Positions 15,942-26,284 of a stretch of DNA of 32,148 nt are shown piece by piece. Each line of letters starts with the position of its first letter. Within the stretch, counting starts at the first letter, position 1. Location of the stretch: assembly GCA_947246355.1 (NCBI GenBank), contig CAMXQX010000007.1:1-32148 (forward strand), given 5' to 3'. A program made the translations under genes and the position numbers. The notes beneath the pieces are model-generated. The model was not told where the DNA came from. It made no database searches and was given only the letters and a program-made list of their open reading frames with translations. This DNA is from an uncultured Bacillota bacterium (GTDB lineage Bacteria > Bacillota_I > Bacilli_A > RF39 > UBA660).

Positions 15942-16706
15942 ATGTTTTCAAAATATGCTGAAATTTCTAAATTGATTCGCAATTATATTGAAGCAGCACT
16001 TGTCAAAACGATTGATGTTGCCATATTAAATAAGTACCTTATTGAGAGATATGGAATTTCCTTATCAAAGATGGATGCCACAAACCTAACAAACCGTATT
16101 TCATCAATAAAAAAATTAAGAAATGGGTTTACAATTCAAAATCAAAATAGTTTTAAACAGGAAGAACCCGTTACAGTAGATTTAAAAAAACAGGAATCTT
16201 TTATTGTTGAAGAGGAAGGAAAAGTGCGTGAATTTGGCTATGCACTTGCTAATAAAATTTGTATCATGCTATACAAAGGTCCCCTTACTATTGATACAAT
16301 GAGAGAATTGAACGAACATAACTATGATGGCACTTATGGAAGTATAACGATGATGCAAATGTATACCCTTTATAAAGAAAGGCAAAGATTGGAAACGGAC
16401 AATGAACGTTTGAAAATAAATATAACTAAGACGAATGCATTAGTAGATGCCTTTAGACAACAATATACAGAACAGTACCACAATTTACAGGAATACAAGG
16501 TAAAAAATGATTGTCTATCTAGTGAAAATGCCAATTTAAAAGAAACGCAACATCAAATAAGACAATGTATTAGTGATCAAGGATTGGCACTGCAAATGTT
16601 AAACCAAAATGTTGTCTCTTTTATGCAAAATTACGCTAGTAATATGGTCTCTTACCCTGCTATAAATAATGAAAGCAAAGAATTAGAATTAAAAAAAGTG
16701 TCTTAA
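15942..16706 (+). CDS. Hypothetical coiled-coil protein (254 aa)
   Basis: RBS aggagg; upstream TTGTAT-17-TATAAT promoter. Confidence 0.6.
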   Translation: MFSKYAEISKLIRNYIEAALVKTIDVAILNKYLIERYGISLSKMDATNLTNRISSIKKLRNGFTIQNQNSFKQEEPVTVDLKKQESFIVEEEGKVREFGYALANKICIMLYKGPLTIDTMRELNEHNYDGTYGSITMMQMYTLYKERQRLETDNERLKINITKTNALVDAFRQQYTEQYHNLQEYKVKNDCLSSENANLKETQHQIRQCISDQGLALQMLNQNVVSFMQNYASNMVSYPAINNESKELELKKVS

Positions 16707-16728
16707 TCAGCCACTTTTTTCATATATA

Positions 16729-17430
16729 TTATTCTGTTTGATTTTTATTTTTAATAAATTCACGTAACATTTTGGTAAGAGCTCTTTTCTCTATACGAGA
16801 TACATAACTTCTAGAAATACCAAGTTCTCTTGCAATTTCTTTTTGTGTTAATTCATCTTGATTATTTAATCCATACCTTTTTTCTATAATTTCTTTTTCT
16901 CTTTCTGTTAAAACATTAAAATACGTACTTAATAAACTAATATTGTTCTGATTATGAATATCCATGGCAAAATCTGGATTAGGTGTTTTTAAAATATCCA
17001 AAAAACTAATCTCGTTTCCATCTTTATCAAAACCAACAGGTTCATTCAAACTCACGTTTTTGTTATTTTTTTTATTGCTTCTAAAAAACATTAAAATCTC
17101 ATTCTCAATACAACGTGCACAATAGGTGGTAAGCCGCGTTCCTTTGCTTCCACTAAAACTATCAATACCTTTAATAAGTCCAATCGTTCCAATACTAATT
17201 AAATCGTCTGCATCATCCATTTTATGATCGTATTTTTTTACAATGTGAGCCACCAAGCGTAGATTATGTTCAATTAGTTTTTCACGGGCAGATGTATCTC
17301 CTTCTTTTAATCTTTCAAGCAAACGCGCCTCTTCTTCTTTTTCTAAGGGATCTGGAAACATATTATTCGAATAAGCTGCTGTAAAGATATAAAAATCCCT
17401 AAATAAATATTTTAACCACTTAAAAAGCAT
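16729..17430 (-). CDS. sigK: Sporulation-type RNA polymerase sigma factor, sigma-K-like
   Basis: IEHNLRLVAHIVKKYDHKMDDADDLISIGTIGLIKGIDSFS...TTYCARCIENEILMFFRS...QKEIARELGISRSYVSRIEKRALTKM; short hydrophobic N-terminal pro-region. Confidence 0.85.
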   Translation of the reverse strand: MLFKWLKYLFRDFYIFTAAYSNNMFPDPLEKEEEARLLERLKEGDTSAREKLIEHNLRLVAHIVKKYDHKMDDADDLISIGTIGLIKGIDSFSGSKGTRLTTYCARCIENEILMFFRSNKKNNKNVSLNEPVGFDKDGNEISFLDILKTPNPDFAMDIHNQNNISLLSTYFNVLTEREKEIIEKRYGLNNQDELTQKEIARELGISRSYVSRIEKRALTKMLREFIKNKNQTE

Positions 17431-17475
17431 AAAATCACTCCTAAGTCATTCTATGCTTCTTTTTATCTCTTTTTC

Positions 17476-18657
17476 CTACTCAATATTTTTATCGTATTCC
17501 AAAGAGGAAACTTCATATTTTTTATGTGTTTTTATGAAACTAAGAAGTTTTGTTGTGGTATATCCTATGAAAGCTAAAATAAGGAAATAGAATACACCCC
17601 AAATATCAAACGTTGGTTTGGATTCATTGAATAACCCTAAAACGGATGCCCCTGCACTCATGGAAGTTACAATGGCTAAATTGTTAATAGAACTGTTGGT
17701 AACATCCGATTTGACACTTCCAATCGTTGATTTGGCAGAACTTACATACGTTTGAGTCATATCCCATAAATACTGAATGTAATTTAAAGTATCACGGAGA
17801 GTTTCATAACGATACCCAGAAATGGCTAAAAACTCCACAAGTTCACTATCGGCTTTCGCAATTCTCTCTCTTGTGGAAATATAAGTGCTCATTTGGTTAA
17901 TTCTTCCATCAATCAAGTTAATGGTTTTACTGTATCCATCAAGTTTACTCATAAAGGCAACAATTTCGGAACCCTTTACATTTTTTCTTTCTTCGATCTT
18001 ATCAATTTTTTCCCAAATAATACGATGAAGATTTAAATATCTATGCAATTGTCCTTTAAATTCACGAATAAACACTTGTTGTTCAATGTATTTTTCAATA
18101 TTTTCTAACGATTGTTTTTCATTATTGATGAAATAATATTTATCCCCTCTTATCACACTATATTTATCACAGGTAAATTCAAAATATTTTTGATTATCAC
18201 GACTTGCTAAAATTTTAAGTATATCATCCCTTGAAGCATTTTCACAAACAACAAAGTAAGGATAAATTGTTTCAATATTGGCAAGTTCTTTAGGAACAGG
18301 CGCCCCTAAACTAAATAAATAGTTTAAAGCTGGAGATAACTTTTTTTCATAATATTCTTGCACTTTATCAATATCTGAGAATAGAGTATCTTCGCTTACA
18401 TTTGTATTGTTTACTGTAATGAGTCCATCTTCAAAAATCTTAACTCGAATATTTAAAGCTGTTGTAAAAGATATATATTCTTCCCCTTCTACACCATATT
18501 CAATTTTCCCTACTTCCAATTCTTTATGAAGAGTAGCAAGTTTCTCTTTATCTAATTGCAACTTAGAATCACAGTTTCTTAAAAAATCATAAATTTCTGT
18601 TAATTGTAACATCGTTCTTTGAAACCAACCACCAATATAAACATTGCTAATTTTCAT
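17476..18657 (-). CDS. Hypothetical protein with C-terminal TM region (393 aa)
   Basis: Long helical domain then hydrophobic segments near the C-terminus. Confidence 0.55.
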   Translation of the reverse strand: MKISNVYIGGWFQRTMLQLTEIYDFLRNCDSKLQLDKEKLATLHKELEVGKIEYGVEGEEYISFTTALNIRVKIFEDGLITVNNTNVSEDTLFSDIDKVQEYYEKKLSPALNYLFSLGAPVPKELANIETIYPYFVVCENASRDDILKILASRDNQKYFEFTCDKYSVIRGDKYYFINNEKQSLENIEKYIEQQVFIREFKGQLHRYLNLHRIIWEKIDKIEERKNVKGSEIVAFMSKLDGYSKTINLIDGRINQMSTYISTRERIAKADSELVEFLAISGYRYETLRDTLNYIQYLWDMTQTYVSSAKSTIGSVKSDVTNSSINNLAIVTSMSAGASVLGLFNESKPTFDIWGVFYFLILAFIGYTTTKLLSFIKTHKKYEVSSLEYDKNIE

Positions 18658-19105
18658 AAACTGAACCTCCTATTTTTTTAGAAAAGAAGCCTGCATCATC
18701 AAGGCCAAAACCGAAATTTTTATAACATGCATGGGCCGCCGTTCTTACATTATTTGACCAAAGTTCCATTTTCACACAATTCTTTTCGGTACATATTTTT
18801 TCAATTTCTTCTAACATATGCGTTGCTATATTATGTCTTCTGTATGACTCATCCACACAAACATGGTTCAAAATAGCATACCTCATCATCGGTTGATACA
18901 TTGTATCAATAATCGTTATTTTGGCATGGGCAACAATTTGACTATTAACAATACCTATCAAATAAATATCTTTCCCCGTATCTTTTGTTTTTAAAAATAT
19001 TTCCTTTGCATAAGCAATGGGAGTTTCTTCTGTAAAACAACGGTTACATAATGCAATGATTTCTTCTATATCACTTTCTTCAGCAATTTTAAATCTTACA
19101 TCCAT
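18647..19105 (-). CDS. GNAT-family N-acetyltransferase
   Basis: HVCVDESYRRHNIATHMLEEIEKICTEKNCVKMELWSNNVRTAAHACYKNFGF. Confidence 0.8.
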   Translation of the reverse strand: MDVRFKIAEESDIEEIIALCNRCFTEETPIAYAKEIFLKTKDTGKDIYLIGIVNSQIVAHAKITIIDTMYQPMMRYAILNHVCVDESYRRHNIATHMLEEIEKICTEKNCVKMELWSNNVRTAAHACYKNFGFGLDDAGFFSKKIGGSVYEN

Positions 19106-19173
19106 ACAATCCCTACTTTCTATTGTCATTATAACGTATTTATGAAATTTGTCAAATATTGTTTACAGAAAAA

Positions 19174-19213
19174 ATGTAAAGAAAACAGTAGTTTTCTACT
19201 GTTTTCTTTACAT
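19174..19213 (-). terminator. 18-bp perfect stem terminator after yneF
   Basis: atgtaaagaaaacagtag-tttt-ctactgttttctttacat; T-run on the minus strand after the stem. Confidence 0.75.
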
Positions 19214-19423
19214 GTATTTTGTCATTGATTTCATCATTTGATTCACTTGCTTTTGACTAGGAGTTCTGCCCATTTGTGTCATCATTGCTTTAATCATTTG
19301 TTCATTGATGGGTGGATTTTTTTTCATATACTTCTCCATATACTTTTTGGCTATAATAAATCCAATAATAAGTCCTACAATGAGTCCCACTGCAATTTTT
19401 AATATATCAAATAACAATTCCAT
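19208..19423 (-). CDS. yneF: YneF/UPF0154 family membrane protein
   Basis: Single N-terminal TM then [42 protein letters not shown]. Confidence 0.88.
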   Translation of the reverse strand: MELLFDILKIAVGLIVGLIIGFIIAKKYMEKYMKKNPPINEQMIKAMMTQMGRTPSQKQVNQMMKSMTKYM

Positions 19424-19555
19424 TTTATCACCCTCCCTTTTATTTTACTAAAGTTTTAGGTACTTTACAACTAAAATAAAGCAGAATACTTAAATTTTTA
19501 AGCATTGTTTTTTTTATCCTCTATTTTCTTTCCCTTTATTTTATAATAAATTTTC

Positions 19556-19720
19556 TTACTTATCATATGTCTCCAACCTATTCACTTTTCCTACTTCAAT
19601 AACCTCTTCAATATATTCTTTCATGATCTCTATATTTCTTCCTACTTTCCTAGATTCTTCGATATCTTTTCCTATTAATGTAAATAAATACTTCTCTATT
19701 CTCTCTAGGCGTCCTTCTTT
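19556..19720 (-). pseudogene. Possible 3' remnant of a larger gene (Rpn/PD-(D/E)XK transposase-like tail?)
   Basis: Open frame without a start: EGRLERIEKYLFTLIGKDIEESRKVGRNIEIMKEYIEEVIEVGKVNRLETYDK*. Confidence 0.3.
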
Positions 19721-19897
19721 TTTTTACATTTTACTAAATTCTATTTTCTTTGTAAAATAAGCTTTATTTCATTTCCTCCTATTTTTTTGTTCAAAACGGT
19801 GTGATCTCTTTCAACAAAAATACTGTTTTAAACACTTCTATGTACAAATTCTTAAAAATAAAAAAGATACTTTTGTACCTCTTTTTAACCTAAGATT

Positions 19898-22396
19898 TTA
19901 GTTATCCATATGATTTAATAAATCATCGATACTCATTATCCGATTATCAATGGATTCTAAAGAAATATTTTCTTTCGCCAATGGTGATTTTTCCTCTATC
20001 TCCTTTAATAAGATGATTTCATAAACATCCTTTAAAGGAAATTTAGAAATAGAACTACCGGTTCCATACCGATCTACAATTGGAATTTCTGTAAGTTTAA
20101 TTTCTTTTATGTCCCTATCTGTTTTGATTCCAACAGACACTTTAAAGGGAAGAATCATGATTTTTAAAATCAAATAAGGATTGGTTTTCACTTCTCGAAC
20201 AATTTGGATACCTTTTCTTGCTCTTGACGTACATTCAAATTCTGTTAGCTTAACTCTTTTAGCTGTTCCTTTTTCTGTAAATACTGTTACATATTCAAAA
20301 TCATCATTATAAAGACTTGCACTTACAACTTCATCTTCTTTTAATGTAATGGATTTTACGCCACTTGCCTTAATTCCAGTAATTGGAATTTCCTCTTTTT
20401 TATACGTTAGTCCATACCCTCTTTTGGTTGCGATGAATACTTTATCGTAATCACTTATACAAATCGATACAACCTTATCTCCTTCTTTTAACTTCATACA
20501 AGTCATCGGTTTAGAATATCTTTGTACTTTCAATTCACTTAAAAGTGTTCTTTTTACCATACCATTTCTCGTAAAAATCGTAACATCGAGTGTATCGATA
20601 AAATCACGAACAGGATAACTATAAAGAATATTTTCCTCTGATGGAAGGCTTACTAAATTACTAATGTGTTTCCCAAGTTCTCTCCACTTCAATTCTGGGA
20701 TTTCATGAACAGGCAAATAAATATAATTTCCTAAATCTGTAAATAAAAGGAGTGTATCCATCGTAAACATTTTATATATTCCTAAAACATAATCCCCCTC
20801 TTTTAAAGCTGTATCTACATTTTCATCATAACTTTTTAAAGAAACACGTTTCACGTATCCTTCTTTGGTCACCACCACTATGACATTCTCTTTTGGAATC
20901 AAATCCATTGTGTCAATTTTTATTTCTGTAATTTCTTCTTTTATTTCGGTTTTTCTAGGTGTTGCATACTCTTTCTTCACTTTCTTTAGTTCATCTTTCA
21001 TGACTTCTTTTAGTTTTTCTTCATCTTCTAAAATCGCTTTTAAAGCAGCAATGACCATATTTAATTGTTTAAATTCTTGTTCTAATTCTACAACATCCAT
21101 ATTCGTTAAACGATAAAGTTGTAACACCAAAATAGCCTCAGCTTGTTTTTCCGAAAAAGTATATTTTTCTATTAAATTGGTTTTGGCATCGCTCTTATTT
21201 TTACTTGCTCGAATGGTTTGAATGACTTCATCTAAAATCGATAATGCTTTGATTAATCCTTCTACAATGTGAAGACGAGCACTCGCAAAATCCAAATCGT
21301 ACTGTGTTCTTTTCGTAATGACTTCCTTTTGGTGAGCGATGTAGGCATCCAATATTGGTAAAATTCCTAACGTCATCGGTCTTCTGTTCACAATCGCTAC
21401 CATGTTGTAATTGTAAGCAATTTGTAAATCTGTATTTTTAAGTAAGTAATTGAGAACCAATTCTTTCGATGCTCCTGTTTTTAAATCAATAGCAATTTGA
21501 AGACCTTCTCTATCCGATTCATCGCGGACTTCTAAAATACCATCGATTTTTTTGTCAATTCGGATATCATCGATTTTCTTGACTAAAGAAGCTTTGTTGA
21601 CTTCAAATGGAATTTCTGTAATCAAAATTTGTTCTTTATTCTTTTCCTTTGTAAATTCAATTTTTGAGCGAACAATCACTCTTCCTTTTCCTGTTTTAAA
21701 GGCTTCTTCAATTCCTTTTATCCCTTCAACAATACCGCCTGTTGGGAAATCAGGACCTTTTACAATATCCAAAATAGTTTCTAATCTGCAATTTGGAGAG
21801 TCGATTCTTTTGATGGTTGCATCAATAATTTCTCCTAAATTGTGGGTTGGAATATTGGTGGCATATCCTGCTGAAATTCCCGTCGAACCATTGACCAATA
21901 GATTTGGAAATTTTGCTGGTAAAACGGTTGGCTCTAACTCCGTATCATCAAAATTAGGTGCCCAAACCACTGTATTCTTATCAATGTCTTTTAAAAGTTC
22001 ATTACTAATTTTAGATAGCCTTGCCTCCGTATAACGCATAGCAGCCGCCGAATCTCCATCCATAGAACCATTGTTTCCTTGCATGTCAATATAAGGTGTA
22101 TTTTGTTTCCACCACTGACTCATTCTTACCATTGCATCATATATTGAGGAATCTCCATGAGGATGAAATTTACCCATGATATCCCCCACACAGCGAGCGG
22201 ATTTTACTGTTGGTTTATCATAGGTATGTTTTTCTTTATACATAGAATACAAAATTCTTCTTTGTACTGGTTTTAATCCATCTCTTACATCGGGAATAGC
22301 CCTATCTTGAATAATGGCTTTCGCATATTTTCCAAAACGGTCGCCCATGATTTCTTCCAGTGCCCAATCGTGAATTCTTTTTACAATATTTTCCAC
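19898..22396 (-). CDS. parC: DNA topoisomerase IV subunit A
   Basis: QDRAIPDVRDGLKPVQRRILYSM..., GKFHPHGDSSIYDAMVRMSQ, AAAMRYTEARLS; paired with parE. Confidence 0.93.
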   Translation of the reverse strand: MENIVKRIHDWALEEIMGDRFGKYAKAIIQDRAIPDVRDGLKPVQRRILYSMYKEKHTYDKPTVKSARCVGDIMGKFHPHGDSSIYDAMVRMSQWWKQNTPYIDMQGNNGSMDGDSAAAMRYTEARLSKISNELLKDIDKNTVVWAPNFDDTELEPTVLPAKFPNLLVNGSTGISAGYATNIPTHNLGEIIDATIKRIDSPNCRLETILDIVKGPDFPTGGIVEGIKGIEEAFKTGKGRVIVRSKIEFTKEKNKEQILITEIPFEVNKASLVKKIDDIRIDKKIDGILEVRDESDREGLQIAIDLKTGASKELVLNYLLKNTDLQIAYNYNMVAIVNRRPMTLGILPILDAYIAHQKEVITKRTQYDLDFASARLHIVEGLIKALSILDEVIQTIRASKNKSDAKTNLIEKYTFSEKQAEAILVLQLYRLTNMDVVELEQEFKQLNMVIAALKAILEDEEKLKEVMKDELKKVKKEYATPRKTEIKEEITEIKIDTMDLIPKENVIVVVTKEGYVKRVSLKSYDENVDTALKEGDYVLGIYKMFTMDTLLLFTDLGNYIYLPVHEIPELKWRELGKHISNLVSLPSEENILYSYPVRDFIDTLDVTIFTRNGMVKRTLLSELKVQRYSKPMTCMKLKEGDKVVSICISDYDKVFIATKRGYGLTYKKEEIPITGIKASGVKSITLKEDEVVSASLYNDDFEYVTVFTEKGTAKRVKLTEFECTSRARKGIQIVREVKTNPYLILKIMILPFKVSVGIKTDRDIKEIKLTEIPIVDRYGTGSSISKFPLKDVYEIILLKEIEEKSPLAKENISLESIDNRIMSIDDLLNHMDN

Positions 22397-22407
22397 TTTT
22401 CTTCCCC

Positions 22408-24315
22408 CTACTCAATCGTATAATTGTCTTCTAAAGTAAAGACAACATTTTCTTCTATCCAATCTTTTCTAGGCTCCACTTTATCTCCCATTAAAACACT
22501 TACTCGTTTTTCTGCTAAGGCAACATCATTGATATTAACACGAATGAGCATTCTAGAGTCTGGGTTCATGGTTGTTTCCCATAATTGGTCGGCATTCATC
22601 TCTCCCAGTCCTTTGTACCTTTGAATTTGGGCTTTTCCATTATTTTCCTTCTTAATCTCTTCTAATTCTTCATCACTATAGGCATAAAAATGTTTTTTGC
22701 CATAATCAATTTTATATAAAGGAGGAAGAGCAATATAAAGTTTACCTGCTTCAATCAAAGGTTTCATATAACGATAAAAGAAAGTAATTAAAAGAATTTG
22801 TATATGTAGTCCATCATCATCGGCATCCGTCATGATAATAATTTTATCATAATTGGCGTCTTCTACTGTAAAATCTGAGCCTACTCCTGCCCCAATGGTA
22901 TGAATCATTGTATTGATTTCTTCATTTTTTAAGATTTCTTCCATTCGCGCTTTTTCAGTATTCACAACTTTTCCACGTAAAGGAAGAATCGCTTGAAATT
23001 TTCTATCTCGCCCACTTTTGGCAGAACCACCTGCACTATCTCCTTCGACTAGGAAAAGTTCATTTTTCTTTGGATTTCTAGATTGTGCTGGAGCTAATTT
23101 TCCAGACAAAGCGCGTTCTTTTTTATTTTTATCTTTTCCATTTCTTGCTTCATCTCTTGCTTTTCGAGCGGCTTCACGCACCGTTTTACTTTTAATGATT
23201 TTATCCATGATTTTGGTGGCAATTGCTTTGTTTTCCTCTAAGAAAAATTGTAAATTTTCAGAAACAACGCTTTCGACAACCGTCCTAGCAATGGGCGTAC
23301 CCAATTTTCCTTTGGTTTGTCCTTCAAATTGTAAAAGTTCCTCTGGTATTTGTAAACTAATAATAGCTGTTATCCCTTCCCTTGTATCCGTTCCTTCTAA
23401 ATTTTTATCTTTGGCTTTCAAATAGCCATTCCCCTTTGCATAATCATTGAATACTCTTGTAAGAGCTGTTTTAAATCCTACCTCGTGAGACCCCCCATCG
23501 TTGGTCTTGACATTGTTTACAAACGATACAATATTTTCGGAGTACGTATCTGTATATTGAAAGGCCACTTCCACATTAATTTCATTTTTACTTCCTTGAA
23601 AAGAATGCACTTTATGAAGTTCCACTTTCCCATCATTTAAATATTCTACAAAAGACGCTAACCCATTTTCATAATGAAAAATATCTTTTTTATTATCATT
23701 AACATCCTCTACTTCTACCGTTAATTGTTTTAAAAGAAAGGCCGATTCCTGCATTCTTTCTACAATAGTTGTATAAGAAAATGTTGTTTGAGGAAACATT
23801 TTAGGGTCTGGTTTAAATGTAACCGTTGTTCCTGTTTTGGAAGTTTTTCCTATCTCTTTAAGCGGTACAACCGTCTTACCACCTTCTTCAAAACGGATAT
23901 AATATTCCATTCCCTCTCTCTTGATAGTTACTTCCATCCACGCACTTAAGGCATTGACAACAGAACCACCTACTCCATGTAAGCCTCCTGATACCTTATA
24001 TCCACCACTTTCAAACTTACCACCAGCGTGTAAAACTGTATAAATAACTTCTGGTGTACTTTTTCCTGAGGCATGCATTCCAACAGGGACTCCTCTTCCT
24101 TCATCACTCACTGTAATGGATTCATCTTTATTAATGGTTACCTTTATTTTATTTCCATAACCGTTAATGACTTCATCCATGGCATTATCGACTATTTCCC
24201 ATACCAAATGATGTAGTCCTCTTTTATCGGTTGAACCAATGTACATTCCAGGACGCTTTCTTACCGCTTCTAACCCCTCTAATATCTTTATAGAACTCTC
24301 ATCATATTTTGCCAT
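22408..24315 (-). CDS. parE: DNA topoisomerase IV subunit B
   Basis: EGLEAVRKRPGMYIGSTDKRGLHHLVWEIVDNAMDE, EGDSAGGSAKSGRDRKFQAILPLRGKVVN. Confidence 0.94.
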   Translation of the reverse strand: MAKYDESSIKILEGLEAVRKRPGMYIGSTDKRGLHHLVWEIVDNAMDEVINGYGNKIKVTINKDESITVSDEGRGVPVGMHASGKSTPEVIYTVLHAGGKFESGGYKVSGGLHGVGGSVVNALSAWMEVTIKREGMEYYIRFEEGGKTVVPLKEIGKTSKTGTTVTFKPDPKMFPQTTFSYTTIVERMQESAFLLKQLTVEVEDVNDNKKDIFHYENGLASFVEYLNDGKVELHKVHSFQGSKNEINVEVAFQYTDTYSENIVSFVNNVKTNDGGSHEVGFKTALTRVFNDYAKGNGYLKAKDKNLEGTDTREGITAIISLQIPEELLQFEGQTKGKLGTPIARTVVESVVSENLQFFLEENKAIATKIMDKIIKSKTVREAARKARDEARNGKDKNKKERALSGKLAPAQSRNPKKNELFLVEGDSAGGSAKSGRDRKFQAILPLRGKVVNTEKARMEEILKNEEINTMIHTIGAGVGSDFTVEDANYDKIIIMTDADDDGLHIQILLITFFYRYMKPLIEAGKLYIALPPLYKIDYGKKHFYAYSDEELEEIKKENNGKAQIQRYKGLGEMNADQLWETTMNPDSRMLIRVNINDVALAEKRVSVLMGDKVEPRKDWIEENVVFTLEDNYTIE

Positions 24316-24367
24316 ACTATCACCATATGAATTATAACAAAAAAAAGAAACATTATCAAATATTTCC

Positions 24368-25123
24368 TTAAATCTTCATTAAATCCGTTATTAATTTCTT
24401 TTCTTTCCACTTTTGCCTTTCCTGCACGCTCTTGTCTAATGCGAGCTCTTTAATTGCGTCTTCAATTCGTTCATAATAAAAGTTATATAACCCTATATAA
24501 TTCCCATCTTGCATGGCCTTTAATAAAACATCTTTGTACTTTTGATTTAAATAGGACGGAATATACACAGGTGGTAACGTTACCTTTTTAAGTAACAGAT
24601 TTAGTAAAGAACGAAATGTTCTTTTGTTCCCATCTGCAAAAGGTTGTGCTTTAATAAGTTCAGTTGTAACAGTAATACAATTTTCAATATACTTAAGTAT
24701 ATTTCCTTTCTTTAAAGAAAGGAAAATCTCATCCGACTTTGTTATGAATTCATTGAAAAATATCTGAGCTTCTTCTGCACTCATTACCTCAATACAAGTA
24801 TCCTTTAAAATGGCTTGTGTATCTCTTAGGCTTCCCCCAAATCCCTCTCCTGGACAATGAGAGTATAATTTTTGATGTATGATTAAAGAGGTTGTAAAAA
24901 TATTAAAATAGTCTGTATCAAAATTAAAATCACTAATATAATCATATACTGTTGCTATACCCATTTTTTCTTCTTTCGTTACATTTCCTTCTACTTTAGA
25001 TTCATTATAAATATATCTCACCTTATATTCCTCTAAAATTTGTGCATAAATTCTTTTTTTATCAAATTTATAATATTCTTCAACGATACTTTTACTTGTC
25101 GTTAGTTCTTTGCCCTCACTCAT
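24368..25123 (-). CDS. Fic-domain protein with altered motif (QPFADGNKR)
   Basis: TTELIKAQPFADGNKRTFRSLLNLLL; N-terminal inhibitory-helix-like NESKVEGN. Confidence 0.8.
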   Translation of the reverse strand: MSEGKELTTSKSIVEEYYKFDKKRIYAQILEEYKVRYIYNESKVEGNVTKEEKMGIATVYDYISDFNFDTDYFNIFTTSLIIHQKLYSHCPGEGFGGSLRDTQAILKDTCIEVMSAEEAQIFFNEFITKSDEIFLSLKKGNILKYIENCITVTTELIKAQPFADGNKRTFRSLLNLLLKKVTLPPVYIPSYLNQKYKDVLLKAMQDGNYIGLYNFYYERIEDAIKELALDKSVQERQKWKEKKLITDLMKI

Positions 25124-25175
25124 TTCGAATTCCCCCTCTTTTTCGAAAACTATTATATTCTTTTTTCTGATTTTG

Positions 25176-25817
25176 TCAAATTTTTAAAAATTCTAAAACT
25201 TTCGCTTGTCCCTCTATGGAAGTTATTTTCTTCAATTCTTCCTCTATTTTAATTTTTGGTATTTTATTAAGCAAATCAAGATTTTTCTCTATCACACTTT
25301 TTAAATCTTCCTCAAGTATAAAATCAAGTTGTACCATAAAACGAATAGCTCGAACCATACGTAGAGGGTCTTCCATTATTTTTTTTAAGGGACTACCTAC
25401 ACAACGTATCATTCGCTTATCAATATCATCCATGGCACCCAGTAAATCAACGTATTCTCCATTTTCATCAATACAAAGTGTATTCATAATGAAGTCCCTC
25501 CTTTTTATATCCTCTTCTAAACGAGTCACAAATTCTACTTGACTAGGATGCCGATAATCACTATATTCCCCCTCTCTTCGAAATGTTGTGATTTGAAAAA
25601 GATACTTCTTATATTGTATAACAAAAGATCCCATTTTTTCATAGTTTTTGATGACTTGGAAATGCTTCTTTATTTCCTTTGGTTGCATACTAGTACAAAT
25701 ATCGATATCAGAAGATATTTTACCCAAATACTTATCTCTAGGATAGCCTCCTACCACATAACCTATACACCCAAGAGAATGTATTTCTTTGAGTAATTCT
25801 AGTGCTATCTCATACAT
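25176..25817 (-). CDS. CCA-adding/poly(A) polymerase head-domain protein, half length (213 aa)
   Basis: GYVVGGYPRDKYLGKISSDIDICT, RRDFIMNTL, EDPLRMVRAIRF. Confidence 0.82.
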   Translation of the reverse strand: MYEIALELLKEIHSLGCIGYVVGGYPRDKYLGKISSDIDICTSMQPKEIKKHFQVIKNYEKMGSFVIQYKKYLFQITTFRREGEYSDYRHPSQVEFVTRLEEDIKRRDFIMNTLCIDENGEYVDLLGAMDDIDKRMIRCVGSPLKKIMEDPLRMVRAIRFMVQLDFILEEDLKSVIEKNLDLLNKIPKIKIEEELKKITSIEGQAKVLEFLKI

Positions 25818-25866
25818 AAATGTCCTCCTTACGAAAAAAAGATATCCAAAGATACCTTTTTAAGAA

Positions 25867-26139
25867 TTAGTTTAATTCTTCTTTTAATTTAGAACCAGCT
25901 TTGATTGTAACAGCTGTTCTAGCAGGAATTTGAACGGCTTCTCCTGTTCTTGGATTACGTCCAGTTGATGCAGGTTTATCTTTTGCAGTAAAAGTTAAGA
26001 ATCCTGTGATTGTTACTTTTCCTTCTTCTTTAAGTCCTTTTACAGTTCCTTTAATCATTGCATCTAAAGCACGTGAAGCGTCTGCTTTTGTAAGTCCTGC
26101 TTCTTCAGCCATAAATTCTACTAATTGTGTTTTGCTCAT
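25867..26139 (-). CDS. hup: HU-family DNA-binding protein
   Basis: GFLTFTAKDKPASTGRNPRTGEAVQIPARTAVTIKAGSKLKEELN. Confidence 0.95.
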   Translation of the reverse strand: MSKTQLVEFMAEEAGLTKADASRALDAMIKGTVKGLKEEGKVTITGFLTFTAKDKPASTGRNPRTGEAVQIPARTAVTIKAGSKLKEELN

Positions 26140-26284
26140 TATTTATACCTCCGTTTTTTAACACTTGCAAGCCTATGCTTACAAGAACATATTATCAAAT
26201 ATTATAAAGAAAAGCAACACTTTTTCTTGATTTTTCCTTGGAATTATCTTTTTTTTAGAGAATATATTTAGATAGGTGATACGC

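Noticed and set aside
19898-22396. Quinolone-resistance substitution in ParC
   Set aside because: HPHGDSSIYDAM has the usual Ser and Asp found in susceptible Gram-positive ParC.
20865-23425. Plus-strand ORFs opposite parC/parE (20865, 21552, 22424, 23018)
   Set aside because: Shadow ORFs with Ser/Phe-rich antisense composition.
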